Shown here piece by piece: positions 14,671-17,995 of a stretch of 17,995 nt of DNA. The notes below the pieces were generated by a model, which saw nothing but the letters and a program-made list of their open reading frames with translations, ran no database searches and was not told the DNA's origin. Source of the DNA: CAZCSK01 sp964501265 (GTDB lineage: Bacteria > Actinomycetota > CADDZG01 > JAHWKV01); contig CAZCSK010000042.1 of the NCBI GenBank assembly GCA_964501265.1, positions 1 to 17,995 of the forward strand. Direction: 5' to 3'. Position numbers and translations under genes: made by a program. Position 1 is the stretch's first letter. Every line of letters starts with the position of its first letter.

Positions 14671-14826
14671 GCCGGCGCCTATGCAACGGTCAACTCCGCA
14701 GGCCTAACGAAAGCAAAGTACTGGAACCCGCGCGTGGAAGTCCTAAAACGCCCGACGCAGACGCAAGCCCAAGAGCACATCGACCGCTCCCGCACGATCC
14801 TTCTCTCCAGCCTCGAACGCGATCTC
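14671..14826 (+). pseudogene. Lasso cyclase (asparagine-synthetase-like) fragment, copy 1
   Basis: The frame encodes AGAYATVNSAGLTKAKYWNP then RVEVLKRPTQTQAQEHIDRS and a helix RTILLSSLERDL. This is the joint between the amidotransferase-like domain and the synthetase domain of lasso cyclases (compare the usual YWDPR...PT...AREH...R...LL...L..DL pattern). Its first 83 nt repeat at 15842-15924 with few changes. Neither the N-terminal part nor the SGGxDS ATP motif is present, so it is a remnant. The 88 nt before it (14583-14670) also contain a diverged EVLERPTG piece that resembles EVLKRPTQ, so it may be a second, more decayed copy. Confidence 0.65.
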
Positions 14827-14838
14827 GTGGTTCCATCG

Positions 14839-14883
14839 GGGGGAGCACTGCTGGAAGCGGTTGCGGGGTTCGGTCAGACTTAG
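14839..14883 (+). pseudogene. Remnant of a lasso-type precursor, 3' part
   Basis: The frame running out of the cyclase fragment continues as GGALLEAVAGFGQT and a stop (TAG 14881). It aligns with the end of the precursor-like ORF at 16593 (GRALRANGFGFGQTL stop), both ending GFGQT, and the nucleotides GGGTTCGGTCAGACT are identical. The leader part is missing; the join to the cyclase fragment looks like a deletion or recombination scar. An acidic residue (E) is present here but is one position short of the usual 7-9 ring size if the core starts at the first G. Confidence 0.4.
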
Positions 14884-14890
14884 AATCGTC

Positions 14891-14995
14891 ATGCTGACAA
14901 CTCCGGATGAGAAGGATGCCCGAGTGAGCTGGCAGCTTGAACTTAAACACGGATATGCCACGATCACCGCCTGTGATGCGAGAATGACCAAATGA
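14891..14995 (+). CDS. Short ORF sharing its 5' end with a repeated MLT-type ORF
   Basis: A 34-residue open frame beginning MLTTPDEKDA. The same beginning occurs at 16696 (MLTISDERAPA stop) and 17909 (MLTIPNEKAPI stop), always right after the precursor-like core and before the cyclase start. Here the match is broken after ~10 codons, and the rest (RVSWQLELKHGYATI...) runs to an ATGA overlap with the nucleotidyltransferase gene. The conserved start in three copies may be residual spacer or a true small ORF. Function unknown. Confidence 0.35.
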   Translation: MLTTPDEKDARVSWQLELKHGYATITACDARMTK

Positions 14996-15297
14996 CCATT
15001 GCCCTGGATGTCGACCGTAAGGCCCTCGCCACCTTCTGCCGAAGGCAGGGCATCAGCATGCTGGCTCTCTTCGGATCGGCAAGCCGTGGAGAGGAGCGCC
15101 CTGACAGCGATATCGATCTTCTCGTCGAGTTTCTCCCACGCCGCACGCCGGGCCTCATCCGCCTCGCGTCCATGGAGCTGGAGCTCAGCGAGTTCTTCGC
15201 GGGCCGACAAGTCGAGCTCCGCACCTACGAGGACCTGAGCCGGTACTTTCGAGACGAGGTGAGGGAGACCGCCACTCCGCTTTATGACGCCGCCTGA
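14992..15297 (+). CDS. MNT-type nucleotidyltransferase antitoxin (MntA-like)
   Basis: A 101-residue minimal nucleotidyltransferase with GSASRG (28-33) and the catalytic SDIDLLVEF (D40, D42). In MNT/HEPN systems this enzyme AMPylates and neutralises the HEPN ribonuclease toxin encoded next door. The HEPN gene follows with a 14-nt overlap, the normal arrangement. The start overlaps the preceding short ORF (ATGA). The pair appears to have landed inside the MLT-type ORF of a precursor-cyclase unit. Confidence 0.85.
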   Translation: MTIALDVDRKALATFCRRQGISMLALFGSASRGEERPDSDIDLLVEFLPRRTPGLIRLASMELELSEFFAGRQVELRTYEDLSRYFRDEVRETATPLYDAA

Positions 15298-15624
15298 CGA
15301 CATCCGCGTCCGACACATGATCGAACGCGCAGAAGGCGGCAGAATTCTCCCGAAATCGATCCCGAAAGGACTTGGACACCGACGAGCTTCTGCGGCTTGC
15401 GCTCACAAAGCTTGTTGAGATCGTGGGGGAGGCTGCCAAGCAGGCGGGCGAGGAGACCCGAGAGCGGTACCCGGAGGTTTTGTGGATAGAGGCGGCTCGT
15501 ATGCGCGACCGGCTCGCACCACTACTTCGATATCAACCTCGACATTCTCTGGTCGACGGTGAGCGAGGATCTCCCAGCGCTCCTAGAAGCGCTCGGCGGA
15601 CCCGAGGACGAGTCCGGAGCTTGA
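15284..15624 (+). pseudogene. HEPN-domain toxin (HepT/DUF86-like), frameshifted
   Basis: Three frames together give a complete HEPN protein: MTPPDDIRVRHMIERA (from ATG 15284), then AAEFSRNRSRKDLDTDEL and LLRLALTKLVEIVGEAAKQA with RYPEVLWIEAARMRDRL in a second frame, then HHYFDINLDILWSTVSED to TGA 15622 in a third. One shift lies near 15330, the other near 15512. The second falls inside the RxxxxH active-site motif (RDRL-HHY), so the toxin is almost certainly dead. The stop TGA overlaps a TTG that begins the next cyclase fragment (TTGA). Confidence 0.75.
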
Positions 15625-15924
15625 GCCGGCCCCCGCTCGCCAACCTGTTTGCAGTTCACTACAAGGATCCAAAGATGCTCGCCGAGGGCCGCGACGCGGT
15701 CTTTAACGATTCGGAAACCAACCTGCCCGACAAGGTAGCAAGCGTCACCGAACTCGCAGATCACCATAAGCAGACAAGGACCTCGGGCCACGGGTTCTTC
15801 CCCGACGGCAGAACCTTCCTTGAGGGGATCCAAATTCTAGGGCCGGCGCCTACGCAACGGTGAACTCTGCAGGCCTAACGAAAGCAAAGTACAGGAACCC
15901 GCGCGTGGAAGTCCTAAAACGCGT
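15621..15924 (+). pseudogene. Lasso cyclase fragment, copy 2 (N-terminal part with internal deletion)
   Basis: Starting at TTG 15621 it reads MSRPPLANLFAVHYKDP, LAEGRDAVFNDSETNLPDKV and ELADHH, the N-terminal domain of a lasso cyclase. It then jumps to RTSGHGFFPDGRTFLEGIQ and, after a 1-nt frameshift near 15845, to AYATVNSAGLTKAKYRNPRV. Compared with copy 3 about 200 nt (GDFGFIRF... to DRLV) are missing. The first 55 nt match the window end (17941-17995) at 54 positions. The fragment stops at 15924, next to the stop codon of the XRE gene. Confidence 0.65.
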
Positions 15925-16482
15925 CTACCCTGCCACCTCTTTAAGAATCTCACCTCGAGCGGTCGACCCACGCGGATGCAAGATCTCCAAGACCTCGAAT
16001 ACGTTAGGGGATGCACCCGGCTTCTTCAGTCCGAGCGCCAGATCAAGACCGGTTGCTTTAGCAATCTTTAGCAAAGAGCGCACGCTTGGAATCTGCGAGC
16101 CCGACTCCCAGCGAGCGATCGTCGGCTGTGATGTTCCGAGCTTCTTAGCCAGTTGACTCTGGCTGAGTCCAGCTCGGGCGCGTGCTTTCAAGATTAGATA
16201 ACCCACGCCCATCGCCTCTCGCTCGGCCTTGTAGGCGCGCTTAGCCTCACCTCCAAGGGGGCGCTTTCCTTTGTACTGCTGCCAAGTCGTCATCGCTTCT
16301 TCATCCTGTTGTTCCATTTCCGACAGATGAACGCCGAACTCCCCGAGCAGGTCGATGTGGTGTCGGATCCTTCCGCTTTCGGTCGGGGCCGTTCTCTCCA
16401 AAGCCTCGAGCCACTCCCGAACCGGTTCTCTGCCCTCCTTGTCTCGGTAGAACCGAATCTCCCACCTTACTGGCTGGGGCAT
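15925..16482 (-). CDS. Truncated HigB-like toxin fused in frame to an XRE antitoxin
   Basis: From ATG 16482 the first ~55 residues (PQPVRWEIRFYRDKEGREP, VREWLEALERT, RRIDLLGEFG-like) are the start of a HigB/RelE-type (phage Gp49-like) toxin. The rest of the toxin, including its catalytic sheet, is missing. The same frame runs on into a complete antitoxin from M64 (ATG 16293): MTTWQQYKGKRP, a helix, then the HTH LSQSQLAKKLGTSQPTIARW and SLLKIAKATGLDLALGL. The antitoxin may be made alone from 16293, as a normal partner. The gene is antisense to the cyclase remnants and ends exactly where copy 2 ends. Confidence 0.75.
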   Translation of the reverse strand: MPQPVRWEIRFYRDKEGREPVREWLEALERTAPTESGRIRHHIDLLGEFGVHLSEMEQQDEEAMTTWQQYKGKRPLGGEAKRAYKAEREAMGVGYLILKARARAGLSQSQLAKKLGTSQPTIARWESGSQIPSVRSLLKIAKATGLDLALGLKKPGASPNVFEVLEILHPRGSTARGEILKEVAG

Positions 16483-16491
16483 ATCAAAAAG

Positions 16492-16520
16492 AGTATGCGG
16501 CCGCAAGGGGCAACAGTCAA
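16492..16520 (-). promoter_or_regulatory. Promoter of the HigB/XRE gene
   Basis: On the minus strand TTGACT (16520-16515) and CATACT (16497-16492) are spaced by 17 nt. Start of transcription would be about 16485, only a few bases before ATG 16482, and no ribosome site is visible, so the mRNA may be leaderless. Confidence 0.5.
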
Positions 16521-16591
16521 ACGGGCCAACTTTATCTTCCGTCTGTACATGTCCTGGATGGGGGCCATAGCTCGATTTCCTTTCTAATCTC

Positions 16592-16686
16592 ATTGTGGCA
16601 GGCACCACTGACAGTTCTGAACGAGTTTCAGATCGGGACGAGGGGGAGGGCCCTACGTGCAAACGGTTTCGGGTTCGGTCAGACTC
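16592..16686 (+). repeat. Direct repeat of the precursor region (with 17806-17901)
   Basis: 54 nt (16592-16645) are identical to 17806-17859, and a further 31 nt (16656-16686) to 17871-17901. The short stretch between differs and is one nt longer in the right copy. Similarity begins around 16572/17786. The identical part codes for the leader-like segment of the two precursor ORFs; the differing part falls at the start of the presumed core. Confidence 0.85.
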
Positions 16687-16691
16687 TTTAG
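16593..16691 (+). CDS. Candidate lasso-type precursor peptide, copy A
   Basis: A 32-residue ORF from TTG 16593. The leader-like part LWQAPLTVLNEFQIGTR resembles lasso leaders (Yxx-P-x-L...F...T-x-G, with Thr at -2 and Gly at +1), and the presumed core is GRALRANGFGFGQTL. Against a functional lasso precursor: no Asp/Glu stands at core position 7-9 (Asn at 7), and no ribosome site precedes the TTG. A 12-codon ORF MLTISDERAPA (16696-16731) and a damaged cyclase gene follow. It is best read as a degenerate precursor, or a precursor of a related but different RiPP. The placement before a cyclase fragment is the strongest support. Confidence 0.45.
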   Translation: MWQAPLTVLNEFQIGTRGRALRANGFGFGQTL

Positions 16692-16727
16692 CGTCATGCT
16701 GACAATCTCCGATGAGAGGGCCCCCGC

Positions 16728-17094
16728 TTGAGCCGGCCCCCGTAAGAGCCGGGGGCCTAGCGTTCGCCGAGGGCCGCGACGCAGTCTTTAACGGTTCGCC
16801 AACAAACCTGCCCGACAAGGTACGAAGCGTCGCCGAACTCGCAGATCACCATCCCCACCGGCTCGATTCACTCCCAGGCGACTTTGGGTTCATCAGGTTC
16901 CGTCCCCACGGCCAAGCGACCATCGTGCGCTCGGCCGCCGGGCTCGTCCCCTTCTATATAAGGCACGACCAACAAAGAACCGCCATCGGAACCAAAAAAA
17001 GGAGCATTCGTCAAATATCTGCCCGACGAACCCGTCCTCGACCGGCTCGTGAAGCGACAAGGACATCGGGTCACGGATTCTTCCCCGACGGCAA
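16728..17094 (+). pseudogene. Lasso cyclase fragment, copy 3
   Basis: Begins with TTGAGCCGGCCCCCG as in the other copies, but the next ~43 nt (LANLFAVHYKDPKM) are replaced by a GC hairpin (GGCCCCC...GGGGGCC, 16735-16757) and a stop. It then reads AEGRDAVFNGSPTNLPDKV, ELADHHPHRLDSLPGDFGF, IRFRPHGQATIVRSAAGLV, PFYIRHDQQRTAIGTK, i.e. the amidotransferase-like domain of a lasso cyclase. A frameshift at an A-run near 16996 moves it to FVKYLPDEPVLDRLVK, and another near 17052 back to TRTSGHGFFPDGK. The end is cut where the NYN gene begins. This copy shows the cyclase identity most clearly. Confidence 0.72.
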
Positions 17095-17610
17095 AGTCCG
17101 ATGTCGCTTGGCTGACGGAAGCCATCTGGGACTACTGTGAGGAGCCCAAGGAAGGGCGTTTTCGACCGCAACCCAACGTTCGTGATCTCGGAGTCCATAA
17201 ATATCCTGGACGGCTTCGTCTAGGTCAGAGTCCTCGCTTGCGACGATTGCCACATCGTAGAGCCCTTTAGTTCCAAGCCGCAGCAGGTCGATCGCGAGCC
17301 GGACGTCAATGCCCTTCTCGCGGGCCCTCCCATTGATGTCGTACTTCAAGCGGATCGCAAAGGTCTGGACGCCGGATTTTCGATAGGCGAGCAAACGGCG
17401 TTCCATTTCGCCATGCAGCTTTTTTCTGCGGCCAGGATCATGTATTCCGGTGTAATACCGAACTTGAACCAGGGCGTGGGAGTTAGGGCCGTAAGTCGAT
17501 AGGTCTTCGGAAAGCAAAGCTTGTGCAAGCTTCCAAGGATGTACCCAGGGCCATCCAAAGAGATCTTGGCATTTGAAATACAGGTTCTGTCCGTCGATGA
17601 AAACCGCCAC
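17071..17610 (-). CDS. NYN-domain (PIN-like) putative ribonuclease
   Basis: From GTG 17610 it encodes ~179 residues: VAVFIDGQNLYF (first catalytic Asp), KGIDVRLAIDLLRLGTKG (metal-binding Asp) and YDVAIVASEDSDLDEAVQDI (two further acidic residues), the NYN/LabA pattern. Such proteins are RNases or defence-linked nucleases. A TTG start at 17694 is rejected because the terminator at 17651-17689 would lie inside the reading frame. The last ~20 residues (LPSAKRHRTLPSGKNP) are read from the antisense strand of cyclase copy 3, so the natural C-terminus was probably lost or extended when the gene landed there. Confidence 0.75.
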   Translation of the reverse strand: MAVFIDGQNLYFKCQDLFGWPWVHPWKLAQALLSEDLSTYGPNSHALVQVRYYTGIHDPGRRKKLHGEMERRLLAYRKSGVQTFAIRLKYDINGRAREKGIDVRLAIDLLRLGTKGLYDVAIVASEDSDLDEAVQDIYGLRDHERWVAVENALPWAPHSSPRWLPSAKRHRTLPSGKNP

Positions 17611-17636
17611 CCTGGTGGGTGTAGGACGAGGAGGGG

Positions 17637-17783
17637 TCACTGCGATCGCCAAAAATAAAACCCCGACATCCGTTGCCGGATTGTCGGGGAGCAAATCTGT
17701 GCAGGCGTTTGATCGACTGCCAGATGATTATCTTGGCACTCGGCGTCGAGTTTGTCAATCAATTTTATCGCTCGTTTGAACAT
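17637..17783 (-). CDS. Short leader-type ORF ahead of the NYN gene (tentative)
   Basis: A 48-residue open frame from ATG 17783 (MFKRAIKLIDKLDAECQDN...), with a possible ribosome site GAAGGGA upstream. Its 3' third runs through the terminator hairpin. It could be a small protein whose gene ends at that terminator, or a leader whose translation affects it. There is no recognisable domain. Confidence 0.25.
   Translation of the reverse strand: MFKRAIKLIDKLDAECQDNHLAVDQTPAQICSPTIRQRMSGFYFWRSQ
17651..17689 (-). terminator. Rho-independent terminator/attenuator upstream of the NYN gene
   Basis: On the minus strand a 12-bp stem with one bulge (CCCCGACA plus an inner TCCG, loop of 4) is followed directly by TTTTATTTTT. 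It lies between the ATG of the short ORF at 17783 and the NYN GTG at 17610, so transcription entering from the right would stop 40 nt before the NYN gene. It either ends an upstream unit or attenuates the NYN gene. Confidence 0.8.
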
Positions 17784-17806
17784 GGTCAATTTCCCTTCTC
17801 ATTTGA

Positions 17807-17944
17807 TTGTGGCAGGCACCACTGACAGTTCTGAACGAGTTTCAGATCGGGACGAGGGGATGGGGCCCTCCGTGCAAACGGTTTCGGGTTCGGTCAGACT
17901 CCTCAACCATGTTGACAATTCCGAACGAAAAGGCCCCCATTTGA
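17807..17944 (+). CDS. Candidate lasso-type precursor peptide, copy B
   Basis: A 45-residue ORF from TTG 17807 with the same leader LWQAPLTVLNEFQIGTRG as copy A. One extra nt after this point shifts the frame, giving GWGPPCKRFRVRSDSST and then MLTIPNEKAPI, so the precursor and the MLT-type ORF are fused here. Without that nt the core would read DGALRANGFGFGQT. The stop TGA overlaps the TTG start of the cyclase (TTGA), which suggests coupling. No acidic residue stands at 7-9 of the presumed core. It may be a frameshifted copy, or the functional one with copy A degenerate; the intact cyclase beyond the window would help decide. Confidence 0.42.
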   Translation: MWQAPLTVLNEFQIGTRGWGPPCKRFRVRSDSSTMLTIPNEKAPI

Positions 17945-17995
17945 GCCGGCCCCCGCTCGCTAACCTGTTTGCAGTTCACTACAAGGATCCAAAGA
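17941..17995 (+). CDS. Lasso cyclase, 5' end (continues beyond window)
   Basis: From TTG 17941 the frame reads MSRPPLANLFAVHYKDPK, identical at the protein level to the start of copy 2 and matching it at 54 of 55 nt. It overlaps the precursor stop. No damage is visible in the 18 codons inside the window, so this could be the intact member of the array. Lasso cyclases are asparagine-synthetase-like enzymes that form the isopeptide ring of lasso peptides. Confidence 0.6.
   Translation, partial: MSRPPLANLFAVHYKDPK

Noticed and set aside
15372..15863. A 163-residue open frame spanning the HEPN region and the cyclase fragment
   Set aside because: It is a chimera made by frameshifts: its first part is HEPN in one frame, the middle is out of frame, and the end is cyclase copy 2. 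No single protein family explains it.
16735..16757. GC hairpin GGCCCCC/GGGGGCC as a terminator
   Set aside because: No T-run follows on either strand; it is more likely a scar where cyclase copy 3 lost its N-terminal codons.
17611..17694. TTG 17694 as the start of the NYN gene
   Set aside because: The added N-terminus would be translated from the terminator hairpin and its U-tract; GTG 17610 begins exactly at the conserved VAVFIDGQN.
14583..17995. CRISPR array or integron as explanation for the repeats
   Set aside because: Repeats are long, few, unevenly spaced and protein-coding in origin, with no short regular units, no attC-like sites and no integrase or cas gene.

Overview
The window looks chromosomal and most likely comes from a GC-rich actinobacterium (Actinomycetota), perhaps an uncultured lineage. 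The reasons are the high GC, frequent TTG/GTG starts with 4-nt gene overlaps, an ECF sigma/beta-propeller pair, a free-standing LAGLIDADG-HTH protein of the actinobacterial type, and tryptophan genes without a trpF (actinobacteria often use PriA for both the HisA and TrpF steps). Assignments rest on motifs read by eye; no database search was run.

Positions 1-6079 hold a biosynthetic block on the + strand: the 3' end of nadA, hisI, trpE, an OmpR-type response regulator, its histidine kinase, an M28-type lipoprotein peptidase and trpC. trpB and trpA follow at 9895-11888. Between trpC and trpB lie an HTH-nucleotidyltransferase pair with a palindromic operator (6137-6987), and a leftward group made of a Calx-beta surface protein, a PD40 propeller membrane protein and an ECF sigma factor (7143-9813). 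The sigma gene and the Calx-beta gene carry matching ECF-type promoters (AACC-N16-CGATT). trpE and the kinase gene each contain a copy, in opposite orientation, of the same ~61-nt imperfect palindrome, translated in frame as a ~25-30-residue protein insertion.

Positions 12015-12875 hold a LAGLIDADG protein and tRNA-Leu(CAA). The first base of the tRNA 3' flank is almost the start codon of the next operon: PqqD-like B1, lasso-type B2 protease and an HPr-kinase-like protein K, coupled by GTGA overlaps. This is the core of a paeninodin-like lasso-peptide locus.

From 14583 to the right edge the sequence is a degenerate array. Fragments of a lasso cyclase (asparagine-synthetase-like) occur four times, and short precursor-like ORFs with a conserved leader occur twice plus one remnant. 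They are separated by toxin-antitoxin or defence-type cassettes: MNT/HEPN (toxin frameshifted), a truncated HigB fused to an XRE antitoxin, and a NYN-domain nuclease-like protein. The last precursor-cyclase unit starts at 17807 and runs out of the window, so an intact cyclase may lie just beyond it. The in-frame palindrome and the precursor/cyclase array interleaved with toxin modules are the most unusual features.
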